A stretch of 64,000 nucleotides of DNA from Pseudomonas kilonensis (GTDB taxonomy: Bacteria > Pseudomonadota > Gammaproteobacteria > Pseudomonadales > Pseudomonadaceae): assembly GCF_001269885.1 (NCBI RefSeq), contig NZ_LHVH01000035.1, positions 124,001 through 188,000 of the forward strand. Reading direction: 5' to 3'. The position numbers were made by a program, and so were the translations under genes. The stretch's first letter is position 1, and each line of letters opens with the position of its first letter. The notes beneath the pieces are model-generated. The model was not told the origin of the DNA. It did no database searches and saw only the letters and a list, made by a program, of their open reading frames with translations. Positions 32,916 through 41,027 of the stretch are shown in pieces.

Positions 32916-33803
32916 ATGAACCACGACGTCATCATCACCTGCGCACTCACCGGTGCTGGCGACACGACCGCCAAGAGCCCCCACGTGCCGGTCACCCCGA
33001 AACAGATCGCCGCCGCTGCCGTCGAGGCGGCGAAGGCCGGGGCCACGGTGGTCCATTGCCACGTCCGCGACCCGCAGACCGGCAAGTTCAGCCGCGACGT
33101 GGCGCTGTACCGCGAAGTGATGGAGCGCATCCGTGAGGCGGACGTGGACATCATCGTCAACCTCACCGCCGGCATGGGCGGCGACCTGGAGATCGGCGCG
33201 GGCGAACGGCCGATGGAGTTCGGTCCCAACACCGACCTGGTCGGTCCGCTGACCCGCCTGGCCCACGTCGAAGCGCTGTTGCCGGAAATCTGCACGCTGG
33301 ATTGCGGCACCCTGAACTTCGGCGACGGCGACACCATTTACGTCTCCACCCCGGCGCAACTGCGGGCCGGCGCCAAGCGCATCACCGAACTGGGGGTCAA
33401 GGCCGAGCTGGAGATCTTCGACACCGGTCACCTCTGGTTCGCCAAGCAACTGATCAAGGAAGGCCTGCTGGACAACCCGCTGTTCCAACTCTGCCTGGGC
33501 ATCCCGTGGGGCGCACCGGCCGACACCACCACCATGAAAGCCATGGTCGACAACCTGCCGGCGGACGCGGTGTGGGCCGGCTTCGGCATCGGCCGCATGC
33601 AAATGCCAATGGCCGCCCAGGCGGTGCTGCTGGGGGGCAACGTGCGGATCGGCCTGGAAGACAACCTCTGGCTGGACAAAGGCGTACTCGCCACCAACGG
33701 CCAACTGGTGGAGCGGGCCGGCGAAATCCTCAGTCGCCTCGGTGCGCGGGTGCTCACCCCGGCTGAAGGTCGCAAGAAAATGGGCCTGACCCAGCGCGGC
33801 TAA
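32916..33803 (+). CDS. cdhC: 3-dehydrocarnitine cleavage enzyme (BKACE family)
   Basis: 295-residue zinc-dependent beta-keto acid cleavage enzyme. In carnitine breakdown it combines 3-dehydrocarnitine with acetyl-CoA to give betainyl-CoA and acetoacetate. The metal motif HCHVRDP (His47, His49) and the barrel segment VIITCALTGAGDT are diagnostic of the family. Later AVWAGFGIGRMQMPMAAQAVLLGGNVRIGLEDNLW contains the conserved C-terminal Glu. GAAGGAAGCCGCACC precedes the ATG. It is the second gene of the carnitine operon. Confidence 0.93.
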   Translation: MNHDVIITCALTGAGDTTAKSPHVPVTPKQIAAAAVEAAKAGATVVHCHVRDPQTGKFSRDVALYREVMERIREADVDIIVNLTAGMGGDLEIGAGERPMEFGPNTDLVGPLTRLAHVEALLPEICTLDCGTLNFGDGDTIYVSTPAQLRAGAKRITELGVKAELEIFDTGHLWFAKQLIKEGLLDNPLFQLCLGIPWGAPADTTTMKAMVDNLPADAVWAGFGIGRMQMPMAAQAVLLGGNVRIGLEDNLWLDKGVLATNGQLVERAGEILSRLGARVLTPAEGRKKMGLTQRG

Positions 33804-33839
33804 ACCGACATCCACCTTCCCCTATTGGGGGGCACAACC

Positions 33840-33931
33840 TGTGGGAGCAAGGCTTGCCCGCGATAACGGTATGTCAGTCGACATCCCCGTTGAATCTACT
33901 GCCGCCATCGCGGGCAAGCCTTGCTCCCACA
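33840..33931. repeat. REP doublet between cdhC and cdhA
   Basis: Inverted arms TGTGGGAGCAAGGCTTGCCC and GGGCAAGCCTTGCTCCCACA about 46 bp apart. It falls inside the carnitine operon. Confidence 0.85.
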
Positions 33932-33965
33932 GGAGATCACCGAACTATTTTTTCAGGAAATCACC

Positions 33966-34931
33966 ATGAGTTTTATCACCGACATCAAGACCTTCGCCGC
34001 CCTGGGCAGTGGTGTAATCGGCAGCGGCTGGGTCAGCCGGGCCCTGGCCCATGGCCTCGACGTTGTCGCCTGGGACCCGGCGCCCGGCGCCGAAGCGGCC
34101 TTGCGCAAACGTGTCGCCAATGCCTGGGGCGCCCTGGAGAAACAGGGCCTGGCCCCTGGCGCCTCGCAGGATCGGCTGCGCTTTGTCACCACCATCGAAG
34201 AATGCGTGCGCGACGCCGATTTCATTCAGGAAAGCGCCCCCGAGCGCCTGGCGTTGAAACTCGAATTGCACGGCCAGATCAGCGCCGCCGCCAAGCCAAA
34301 CGCGTTGATCGGTTCCAGTACCTCGGGGCTGCTGCCGAGCGAATTCTACGAAGGCGCCACCCATCCGGAGCGCTGCGTGGTCGGGCACCCGTTCAACCCG
34401 GTCTACCTGTTGCCGCTGGTGGAAGTGGTCGGCGGCAAAAACACCGCGCCCGAAGCCGTGCAGGCGGCGATGCAGGTGTACGAATCCCTGGGCATGCGGC
34501 CGCTGCACGTGCGCAAGGAAGTGCCCGGTTTCATCGCCGACCGCCTGCTCGAAGCGCTCTGGCGCGAAGCCCTGCACCTGGTCAACGACGGGGTGGCGAC
34601 CACCGGGGAAATCGACGATGCGATCCGCTTTGGCGCCGGCTTGCGCTGGTCGTTCATGGGCACCTTCCTGACCTACACCCTGGCCGGCGGCGATGCCGGG
34701 ATGCGGCACTTCATGGCCCAGTTCGGCCCGGCGCTGCAACTGCCATGGACCTACCTGCCGGCGCCAGAGCTGACCGAGAAGCTGATCGACGATGTGGTGG
34801 ACGGCACGAGCGCGCAATTGGGCAGCCACAGCATTTCGGCCCTGGAGCGCTATCGTGATGATTGTCTGCTGGCGGTGCTGGAGGCGGTGAAGACCACCAA
34901 GGCCAAGCACGGTATGTCTTTCACTGAATAA
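33966..34931 (+). CDS. cdhA: L-carnitine dehydrogenase
   Basis: 321-residue NAD-dependent enzyme of the 3-hydroxyacyl-CoA-dehydrogenase family, oxidising L-carnitine to 3-dehydrocarnitine. The Rossmann motif FAALGSGVIGSGWVSRAL is at residues ~10-27. GHPFNPVYLLPLVEVVGG carries the catalytic-type His with nearby Asn. The C-terminal half has the family's helical domain (EVPGFIADRLLEALWREALHLV). AGGAAATCACC precedes ATG 33966; the longer frame upstream lies in a REP element and is rejected. Confidence 0.94.
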   Translation: MSFITDIKTFAALGSGVIGSGWVSRALAHGLDVVAWDPAPGAEAALRKRVANAWGALEKQGLAPGASQDRLRFVTTIEECVRDADFIQESAPERLALKLELHGQISAAAKPNALIGSSTSGLLPSEFYEGATHPERCVVGHPFNPVYLLPLVEVVGGKNTAPEAVQAAMQVYESLGMRPLHVRKEVPGFIADRLLEALWREALHLVNDGVATTGEIDDAIRFGAGLRWSFMGTFLTYTLAGGDAGMRHFMAQFGPALQLPWTYLPAPELTEKLIDDVVDGTSAQLGSHSISALERYRDDCLLAVLEAVKTTKAKHGMSFTE

Positions 34932-34936
34932 CCCCC

Positions 34937-35028
34937 TGTGGGAGCGGGCTTGCTCGCGAAGAGGCCGGTACATCCGCCAAATATCGTGCGGTAGATACAC
35001 CGCCTTCGCGAGCAAGCCCGCTCCCACA
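34937..35028. repeat. REP doublet between cdhA and cdhB
   Basis: Inverted arms TGTGGGAGCGGGCTTGCTCG and CGAGCAAGCCCGCTCCCACA with a spacer of about 45 bp. It is the second REP inside the same operon. Confidence 0.85.
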
Positions 35029-35058
35029 TGAATCCCACTCTTCTGTTGGATCGTCATC

Positions 35059-35535
35059 ATGCCCACCCTCACCACCTACCAAACCCGCATCCTCCCCGAA
35101 TGGGTCGATTACAACGGCCACCTGCGCGATGCCTTCTACCTGCTGATCTTCAGCTACGCCACCGACGCGCTGATGGACCGGCTCGGCCTGGACAGCCAGA
35201 ACCGCGAAGCCAGCGGCCACTCGCTGTTCACCCTCGAACTTCATCTCAATTATCTGCACGAAGTGAAACTCGGGGCCGACGTGCAAGTGCACACGCAGAT
35301 CATCGGCCACGACGCCAAGCGCCTGCACCTCTACCACAGCCTGCACCTGGTCGGCGGTGATAAAGAGCTGGCCGGCAATGAACAGATGCTGTTGCACGTC
35401 GACCTGACCGGTCCGCGCTCGGCGCCTTTCACCGAACAGACCCTGGGCCGGCTCAGCGCCCTGCTCGACGAACAATCCGACCTGCCGCCGCCGCTGTACA
35501 TCGGCCGGATCATCGCCCTGCCTCTGCCCCGATAA
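35059..35535 (+). CDS. cdhB: Betainyl-CoA thioesterase
   Basis: 158-residue hot-dog-fold thioesterase of the 4-hydroxybenzoyl-CoA type. The start region RILPEWVDYNGHLRDAFYL contains the active-site-type Asp/Asn segment (VDYNGHL). HLNYLHEVKLGADVQVHTQI is also typical. It releases glycine betaine and CoA from betainyl-CoA, ending carnitine conversion. The ribosome-binding site before the ATG is weak. It is followed 20 nt later by the dioxygenase gene. Confidence 0.9.
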   Translation: MPTLTTYQTRILPEWVDYNGHLRDAFYLLIFSYATDALMDRLGLDSQNREASGHSLFTLELHLNYLHEVKLGADVQVHTQIIGHDAKRLHLYHSLHLVGGDKELAGNEQMLLHVDLTGPRSAPFTEQTLGRLSALLDEQSDLPPPLYIGRIIALPLPR

Positions 35536-35555
35536 ACCGCGAACAGGAGATCGCC

Positions 35556-36719
35556 ATGAACACCGCCGCCGCCTTTGCCGACTTCCGCCGTTATCCCCTG
35601 ATCTCCCCATTGACCGCCGCCACACCGTTGGTCGACCGGATCCAAGTGACGTGGGCCGACGGCCGGACCAGCCCCTTTCATCACCCGTGGCTGCGGGACA
35701 ACTGCCCGTGCGCCCAATGCGTCTACAGCGTCACCCGCGAACAGGTGCTGGAGATCGTCGACGTCCCTGAAGACATGACTCCCAGTGCGACCCGCCTCGA
35801 CGACGAAGGCTGCCTGTGCGTGGACTGGCAGGACGGTCACCAGAGCCGTTTCGACCCCGGCTGGCTGCGCGCCCACGCCTACGATGACCAATCACGCGCC
35901 GAGCGCCTGGCGAACAAGCCCTGCCGCCAACTGTGGCGACGCGACCTGCAATTGCCAGTGTTCGACTACCCGGCGCTGATGGACGATGACGATACGTTGT
36001 TGCAATGGTTGCTGTCGGTGCGCGACATCGGCCTGACCCAGGTGTGCGGCGTGCCCACCGAACCCGGTTCGCTGAAACGGGTTGCCCAGCGCATTTCCTT
36101 CATTCGCGAGAGCAACTTCGGTGTGCTGTTCAACGTGCAGTCCAAGGCCGATGCCGACAGCAACGCCTACACCGCTTTCAACCTGCCGTTGCACAGTGAT
36201 TTGCCGACCCGGGAATTGCAGCCGGGGCTGCAATTCCTGCATTGCCTGGTGAATGACGCCGACGGTGGCGAGAGCATTTTTGTCGACGGTTTTGCCATTG
36301 CCGAAACCCTGCGCCAGGAAGACCCCGAGGCCTTCGACGCGCTGTGTCGGATCCCGGTGGAATTTCGCAACAAGGACCGTCGCAGCGACTACCGCTGCCT
36401 GGCGCCGATCATCGCGCTGGACACCCTGGGGCAGGTTTCGGAAATCCGCATGGCGAACTTCCTGCGTGGGCCGTTCGACACCACGGTCGAGCAGATGCCC
36501 AGGCTTTACCGCGCCTACCGCCGCTTCATCGCCCTGACCCGCGAGCCACAATTTCGTCTGGTACAGCGCCTCGAACCCGGCCAGCTCTGGTGCTTCGACA
36601 ACCGCCGCACCCTCCACGCCCGCAATGCCTTCGACCCGGCTTCCGGGGCCCGGCATTTCCAGGGGTGCTATGTGGATCGGGATGAGTTGTTGTCGCGGAT
36701 TCTGGTGTTGCAGAGGTAA
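35556..36719 (+). CDS. Gamma-butyrobetaine dioxygenase
   Basis: 387-residue Fe(II)/2-oxoglutarate oxygenase of the TauD/TfdA group that hydroxylates gamma-butyrobetaine to L-carnitine. The N-terminal zinc-type domain has Cys50, Cys52, Cys55 (DNCPCAQC) and His95, matching the human BBOX1 pattern. The iron triad is His213-x-Asp215 (PLHSDLP) and His354 (NRRTLHARNAF). CAGGAGATCGCC precedes the ATG. Being at the end of the carnitine operon, it feeds butyrobetaine into the same pathway. Confidence 0.92.
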   Translation: MNTAAAFADFRRYPLISPLTAATPLVDRIQVTWADGRTSPFHHPWLRDNCPCAQCVYSVTREQVLEIVDVPEDMTPSATRLDDEGCLCVDWQDGHQSRFDPGWLRAHAYDDQSRAERLANKPCRQLWRRDLQLPVFDYPALMDDDDTLLQWLLSVRDIGLTQVCGVPTEPGSLKRVAQRISFIRESNFGVLFNVQSKADADSNAYTAFNLPLHSDLPTRELQPGLQFLHCLVNDADGGESIFVDGFAIAETLRQEDPEAFDALCRIPVEFRNKDRRSDYRCLAPIIALDTLGQVSEIRMANFLRGPFDTTVEQMPRLYRAYRRFIALTREPQFRLVQRLEPGQLWCFDNRRTLHARNAFDPASGARHFQGCYVDRDELLSRILVLQR

Positions 36720-36734
36720 ACCGCGTCATCGTTC

Positions 36735-36807
36735 ATCGCGAGCAGGCTCGCTCCCACAGTGGTTCTGTGTCGCTCACAAAACCTGTGGGAGCGAGCCTGC
36801 TCGCGAT
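36735..36807. repeat. REP doublet after the dioxygenase gene
   Basis: Arms ATCGCGAGCAGGCTCGCTCC and GGAGCGAGCCTGCTCGCGAT with a spacer of about 24 bp. This is the C-rich subtype of REP. Confidence 0.85.
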
Positions 36808-36850
36808 AGCGGTCTGTCCTGCAACCCATCTATCCCAGATTCACCGAGGC

Positions 36851-36886
36851 AAAAAAATCCCCGATCAAGCCGTGACAGGATCGGGG
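36851..36886 (-). terminator. Rho-independent terminator reading leftward
   Basis: Stem GATCGGGG/CCCCGATC (36879-36886 and 36859-36866) followed on the minus strand by seven T residues (36851-36857 read as A on the plus strand). No minus-strand gene ends just upstream: the nearest is gbdR, over 1 kb away, with a plus-strand gene between. It may end an unannotated small RNA or a long gbdR read-through. Confidence 0.6.
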
Positions 36887-37098
36887 CAGGAGCGTTACTG
36901 GAGGAGCTGTCGCGCGAGGGTGACCAAACCATCGTGATTCAGCTTGAGGTCAGTGTGCCCAGTCCAGGTCCGTGCAAGTTAGCCGAAAACGACGCCTCCA
37001 TAGTCATTCATGACATTACGACCATTTGCCCTTGCCGCCGCTTCGGGTGGCTACCAGAATCGAGACACGAGCCCAATCCCTGAACAAGGAAAAGCGTC

Positions 37099-37362
37099 AT
37101 GATGTACGCCGATTTGATCGACCAGGAAGACCTGCTGGGCCATCTCAAGGCCCTGGGGCTGCAAATACCCAGTGGTTCCACTGCCGAGCAGGCGTGCGAG
37201 TGCGCCGTGCGGGGGCTGGACACCGTCCGTGCCAATGATTTGCGGCGGATGGTCAAGGAGATGTACACCAGCAGCGCCACCATCCTGCCGGCCGTGCGCC
37301 AGGCGATCGATAAGCAGCTGTTGCCGGCGTTGATGCAATACCAGCAGAACCATAGCGCCTGA
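37099..37362 (+). CDS. Small conserved-looking hypothetical protein
   Basis: 87-residue acidic-to-neutral helical protein beginning MMYADLIDQEDLLGHLKALG. It contains STAEQACECAVRGLDTVRANDLRRMVKEMYTSSATILPAV and ends QYQQNHSA. AAGGA lies about 8 nt before the first ATG. No signal peptide or membrane helix is present. It sits between the carnitine operon and gbdR, and small genes occur at this place in related loci. No function was recognised; codon structure and the ribosome-binding site make it a credible gene. Confidence 0.65.
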   Translation: MMYADLIDQEDLLGHLKALGLQIPSGSTAEQACECAVRGLDTVRANDLRRMVKEMYTSSATILPAVRQAIDKQLLPALMQYQQNHSA

Positions 37363-37373
37363 CAGAACACAAT

Positions 37374-37430
37374 TGCTCCCACAGGATTTGTGTCGTTCAC
37401 AAAACCTGTGGGAGCGAGCTTGCTCGCGAT
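37374..37430. repeat. REP doublet, short-spacer form
   Basis: Left arm fragment TTGCTCCCACAGG and right arm TGTGGGAGCGAGCTTGCTCGCGAT around GTGTCGTTCACAAAA. Its spacer closely matches that of 36735-36807, suggesting a shared ancestor. Confidence 0.8.
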
Positions 37431-37447
37431 GGCGGCCTGATTGAGTA

Positions 37448-37785
37448 CATATCCGTTGCTGCGGTAACGGCGGCTAATGGTTCCGCCCTGACGGCGGCTC
37501 ACTTTTGAAAAGCGCAAAAGTAAGCAAAACGCTCATGCCCCACCACTCGGTGCCTCGCCTAGGCTCGGCATGCCCGAACGAAGGCATTGCTCCGTGGGCC
37601 CGCCGCGAAGGGCCATCCATGGCCCAGCGCGGCTATCCCGGCATCCATGCCGGGTTGCCCACTCCACAATGCCTGCGTTCGGCCAGCGTGGTTAACGGGG
37701 CGCCGAGATCAACGTCCACCGCGAGGCGGCCTAGTAGCCGACCTGGTTCTCCCCGTCGTACACCCATCAGATCTGTTTGAGCAGG
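37448..37785. repeat. Dispersed intergenic repeat (GCAAAAGTAAGCAAAACG... type)
   Basis: Non-coding block with the landmarks AAAAGCGCAAAAGTAAGCAA, CCCACCACTCGGTGCCTCGC and TATCCCGGCATCCATGCCGG. It resembles a large repeat seen in many fluorescent Pseudomonas intergenic regions, from memory. Six-frame translations of it are commonly mis-annotated as small Arg/Pro-rich proteins. Confidence 0.55.
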
Positions 37786-37955
37786 ACCTGTGGGAGCAAA
37801 GCTTGCTCGCGAGGCGGCCTTACAGCCGACCTGGCTCTCCTGGTCGTACACCCATCAGATCTGTGGGAGCAAAGCTTGCTCGCGAGGCGGCCTGACCGTC
37901 GGCCTACTCTCCAGCCGTACCCCAATCCAACTGTGGGAGCGAGCTTGCTCGCGAT
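37722..37955. repeat. Tandem REP-containing units
   Basis: Three diverging units follow each other. Each has GCGAGGCGGCCT, then GCCGACCTGG, then GTCGTACACCCATCAGATCT, then a REP arm TGTGGGAGCAAAGCTTGCTC (TGTGGGAGCGAGC in the last). Units 1 and 2 are about 87 bp apart and units 2 and 3 about 71 bp apart. All arms point the same way, unlike the usual inverted doublets. Confidence 0.75.
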
Positions 37956-37970
37956 AAAGGCGCTACGGTC

Positions 37971-39074
37971 TCAGAGCCTCACACTGGCAAACGTCGACTC
38001 ATTACGCGCCTGGCTCAACGCCGACAGCGGCCCGGACAATGGCGACAGCACCAGCGCCTGTGGCAGCGGCATCATCGCCACCTGTTGCGTGGTGTTGGAA
38101 CCGACGCGTTCGTCGCGCGGCGGAATGCCGAAGTATTCGCGGTAGCACTTGGAGAAGTGCGGGGTGGAGACGAAGCCGCACACCGAGGCCACTTCGATGA
38201 TCGACATCGGCGTCTGCTTGAGCAGTTGCCGCGCACGGATCAACCGCAGCTTGAGGTAATAGCGCGACGGCGAGCAGTGCAGGTACTTCTGGAACAACCG
38301 CTCCAGCTGACGCCGGGACACGGCGACGTATACCGCCAGTTCGTCCAGGTCGATCGGTTCTTCGAGGTTGGCCTCCATCAGCGCGACGATTTCCTGCAGC
38401 TTCGGCTGGTTGGTGCCAAGCATGTGCTTGAGTGGCACACGCTGGTGATCCTGTTCGTTGCGGATACGCTCGTAGACAAACATTTCCGAGATCGCTGCCG
38501 ACAGTTCACGGCCATGATCGCGGCTGATCAGGTGCAGCATCATGTCCAGCGGCGCGGTGCCGCCGGAGCTGGTGAAGCGGTTACGGTCGAGGGTGAACAA
38601 GCGGGTGCTCATCGATACCCGCGGAAAAGCTTCCTGCATTGCCGCCAGGCATTCCCAGTGCACGCTGCAATCGAAGCCGTCCAGCAGGCCGGCGCAGGCC
38701 AGGGCCCAACTGCCGGTGCAGACCGCGCCGAGGCGACGGGATTGGCGGGCCTGGCCTTGCAGCCAAGACACGTGTTCGCGGGTCACGGTGCGCTGGATGC
38801 CGATGCCGCCACAAACGATGACCGTATCCAGGGCCGGCGCCTTGTGCATGGAGGCGTCAGGAGTGATTTGCAAACCGTCGCTGGCCCAGACCTGGCCGCC
38901 ATCGACCGTAAGGGTGGTCCAGCGATACAGCTCGCGACCGGACAATTGGTTGGCCATGCGTAGCGGTTCTACCGCGGACGCCAGGGAAATCAGCGTGAAA
39001 TTGTCCAGCAGCAAAAAGCCGATGGATTGAGGCGCACGGTTCTGGGGTTGGGCCCCGGAGTTGGACGTCGTCAT
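37971..39074 (-). CDS. gbdR: Glycine betaine/dimethylglycine-responsive AraC-family activator
   Basis: 367-residue regulator with a DJ-1/PfpI-like N-terminal domain (IGFLLLDNFTLISLASAVEPLRMANQ; GAVCTGSWALACAGLLDG) and a C-terminal AraC DNA-binding domain (residues ~230-330; LDELAVYVAVSRRQLERLFQKYL, SIIEVASVCGFVSTPHFSKCYREYFG). GbdR activates gbcAB, dgc, sox, choXWV and related genes in P. aeruginosa when betaine or dimethylglycine is present. Its position between the carnitine genes and sdaB/choXWV matches. A 30-residue C-terminal tail (PLSGPLSALSQARNES) is low complexity. Confidence 0.94.
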   Translation of the reverse strand: MTTSNSGAQPQNRAPQSIGFLLLDNFTLISLASAVEPLRMANQLSGRELYRWTTLTVDGGQVWASDGLQITPDASMHKAPALDTVIVCGGIGIQRTVTREHVSWLQGQARQSRRLGAVCTGSWALACAGLLDGFDCSVHWECLAAMQEAFPRVSMSTRLFTLDRNRFTSSGGTAPLDMMLHLISRDHGRELSAAISEMFVYERIRNEQDHQRVPLKHMLGTNQPKLQEIVALMEANLEEPIDLDELAVYVAVSRRQLERLFQKYLHCSPSRYYLKLRLIRARQLLKQTPMSIIEVASVCGFVSTPHFSKCYREYFGIPPRDERVGSNTTQQVAMMPLPQALVLSPLSGPLSALSQARNESTFASVRL

Positions 39075-39189
39075 CGCGGTATCTCCTCACACAAAGCGGG
39101 TGATGGCCTCAGGCGGAGGCTCTTGTTATTGCCATCGTTCTCGTACCGAGACGGGGCTTTATCGGGATAGAGCAATTGCCATGCCTAAA

Positions 39190-39207
39190 ATTGAATGCGC
39201 GTTCAAT
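39190..39207. promoter_or_regulatory. BetI-like inverted repeat upstream of gbdR
   Basis: ATTGAATGCGCGTTCAAT has arms ATTGAA/TTCAAT around six bases. The BetI site at 44669-44688 has the same arms around two bases (CG). It lies about 116 bp before the gbdR ATG. A TetR-type repressor is plausible; BetI itself is doubtful because the spacing differs. Confidence 0.35.
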
Positions 39208-39519
39208 AAATCCTGAAAACGACATCGCGGCCTGTCTATATAAGGCGTGTGTCGAGTACGGGTTATAAGCGCCATCCAGGGCGGCAGGCACCTGTCACAG
39301 CGGGCCGTGAGCAGTTCGGTAGCACTTGTGGGAACTGGGCTGCGCCGCTTGCGCAACGAGTATCACCACAGGTGCGGATGACGGACGGTCGAGGCCGATT
39401 CAGCGGCTGGCTCGACAACAGGGGTCTTGTCTGTTTGCGACGCGCTAAAAGGTGGCGCGTTTGCCGATTGGTGTTCATTTTGTGAGCGGTTTTCGCTCTT
39501 GTGGATAAAGGGAATCATC

Positions 39520-39611
39520 TGTGGGAGCAAAGCTTGCTCGCGATGGCGGTATGCCAGTCGACATCCATGTTGAATCTACTGACGCTATCGCGGGCAAGCC
39601 TTGCTCCCACA
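39520..39611. repeat. REP doublet downstream of sdaB
   Basis: Arms TGTGGGAGCAAAGCTTGCTC and GGGCAAGCCTTGCTCCCACA with a spacer of about 45 bp, 40 nt past the sdaB stop. Confidence 0.85.
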
Positions 39612-39650
39612 GAAAACCCTCTTGCCACAGAGCGTTGTGCAAACAAGGTT

Positions 39651-41027
39651 TCAGCACTCCACCGCACTGACCGCCAAGCCGCCGCGCGAGGTTTCCTTAT
39701 ATTTGTCATGCATGTCGGCACCGGTATCACGCATGGTGCGGATCACCCGGTCCAGGGAGATGAAATGCTGGCCATCCCCGCGCAAGGCCATTTGGGCGGC
39801 GTTGATGGCCTTGACCGCGGCGATCGCATTACGCTCGATGCACGGCACCTGCACCAGGCCGCCCACCGGGTCGCAGGTCAGGCCGAGGTTGTGTTCCAGG
39901 CCGATTTCCGCCGCGTTGCACAGTTGTTCCGGCGTGGCCCCGAGGATTTCCGCCAGACCGGCCGCCGCCATGGCGCAAGCCGATCCCACCTCGCCCTGGC
40001 AACCGACTTCGGCGCCGGAAATCGATGCGTTCTTTTTGCACAGGATCCCGACGGCCGCCGCACCGAGGAAATAATCCACGACGTTGGCGTCGGTGACCGC
40101 TTCGCTGAACTTCATGAAGTAATGCAGCACCGCCGGAATGATCCCCGCCGCGCCATTGGTCGGCGCCGTGACCATGCGCCCGCCGGCAGCGTTCTCCTCG
40201 TTGACCGCCAAGGCGAACAGGTTGACCCACTCCATGGCGCTGAGGGTCGAGCCGATGACATTGGGCTTGTTCAACTCTTGCAGGCTGCGATGCAACTTGG
40301 CCGCACGTCGACGCACATTCAAACCGCCCGGCAGGATGCCTTCGTGCTTGAGACCCTGCTCGACGCAATCCTGCATGGCCCGCCAGAGCTTCATCAGGCC
40401 GCTGCGGATCTCTTCTTCGGAACGCCAGACCTTTTCGTTGGCCATCATCAACTCGGCCACCCGCAGGTTGTGGCTGCGGCACAGCTGGAGCAACTCTTCG
40501 GCGCTGGAAAAATCGTAAGGCAGTTCGGTGCGGTCCAGGTCCACTACACCGCTGGTGGCCTGGGCCTGATCGACAACGAAACCACCGCCGACCGAGTAAT
40601 AGGTGTCACGGTGCAGCTCGCCGTCGGCGCCCTCGGCCACCAGCGTCATCGCATTGGGATGGAATGGCAGGTTCTCGTCGATCAGGCGCATGTCCCGGGA
40701 CCAGATGAACGGCACCGACAGGCGACCGTCGAGCAGCAGGGTCTGGGTTTCGCGCAGCCGCTCGATGCGCGGGCCGATCTGCGACGGGTCGATTGCGTCC
40801 GGCCACTCGCCCATCAAGCCCATGATCACGGCGTTGTCGCTGCCGTGGCCGATGCCAGTGGCCGAAAGCGAACCGTAGAGCTGAACTTCCACCCGCGCGA
40901 CTTGTTCCAAAAGTCCTCGCTCACGCAAACCTTGCACGAACAATGCGGCGGCCCGCATCGGGCCCACGGTGTGTGAACTGGACGGGCCAATACCGATTTT
41001 GAACAGGTCGAAAACGCTGATTGCCAT
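39651..41027 (-). CDS. sdaB: L-serine dehydratase (iron-sulfur type)
   Basis: 458-residue single-chain L-serine ammonia-lyase converting serine to pyruvate and ammonia. The N-terminus SVFDLFKIGIGPSSSHTVGPMRAA is the family signature. Conserved cysteines for the 4Fe-4S cluster lie in VGCQGEVGSACAMAAAG and near NLGLTCDPVGGLVQVPC. It ends the betaine-to-pyruvate route: glycine, made by SoxBDAG, becomes serine via GlyA and then pyruvate here. ATG 41027 gives MAISVFDL; upstream in-frame codons have no support. It is divergent from choX across a 423-bp control region. Confidence 0.95.
   Translation of the reverse strand: MAISVFDLFKIGIGPSSSHTVGPMRAAALFVQGLRERGLLEQVARVEVQLYGSLSATGIGHGSDNAVIMGLMGEWPDAIDPSQIGPRIERLRETQTLLLDGRLSVPFIWSRDMRLIDENLPFHPNAMTLVAEGADGELHRDTYYSVGGGFVVDQAQATSGVVDLDRTELPYDFSSAEELLQLCRSHNLRVAELMMANEKVWRSEEEIRSGLMKLWRAMQDCVEQGLKHEGILPGGLNVRRRAAKLHRSLQELNKPNVIGSTLSAMEWVNLFALAVNEENAAGGRMVTAPTNGAAGIIPAVLHYFMKFSEAVTDANVVDYFLGAAAVGILCKKNASISGAEVGCQGEVGSACAMAAAGLAEILGATPEQLCNAAEIGLEHNLGLTCDPVGGLVQVPCIERNAIAAVKAINAAQMALRGDGQHFISLDRVIRTMRDTGADMHDKYKETSRGGLAVSAVEC

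Larger units (their letters stand above)
36720..37098. other. Intergenic region before the 87-residue gene
   Basis: Besides the REP doublet and the leftward terminator, no gene is recognised. 36887-37098 has no family-like frame on either strand; it could encode a leftward small RNA ending at the terminator. Confidence 0.5.
39075..39650. other. gbdR-sdaB intergenic region
   Basis: 576 bp without a supported gene. It holds the gbdR promoter region, the inverted repeat at 39190-39207, an exact DnaA-box 9-mer at 39500-39508 (minus) and a REP doublet at 39520-39611. Confidence 0.6.

Noticed and set aside
37505..37895. Arg/Pro-rich frames between the 87-residue gene and gbdR
   Set aside because: They translate a dispersed intergenic repeat and REP arms; this kind of frame is often mis-annotated in Pseudomonas.
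37374..37955. CRISPR-like array of repeats
   Set aside because: Units are few, unequal in spacing and are REP arms; no cas genes are present.
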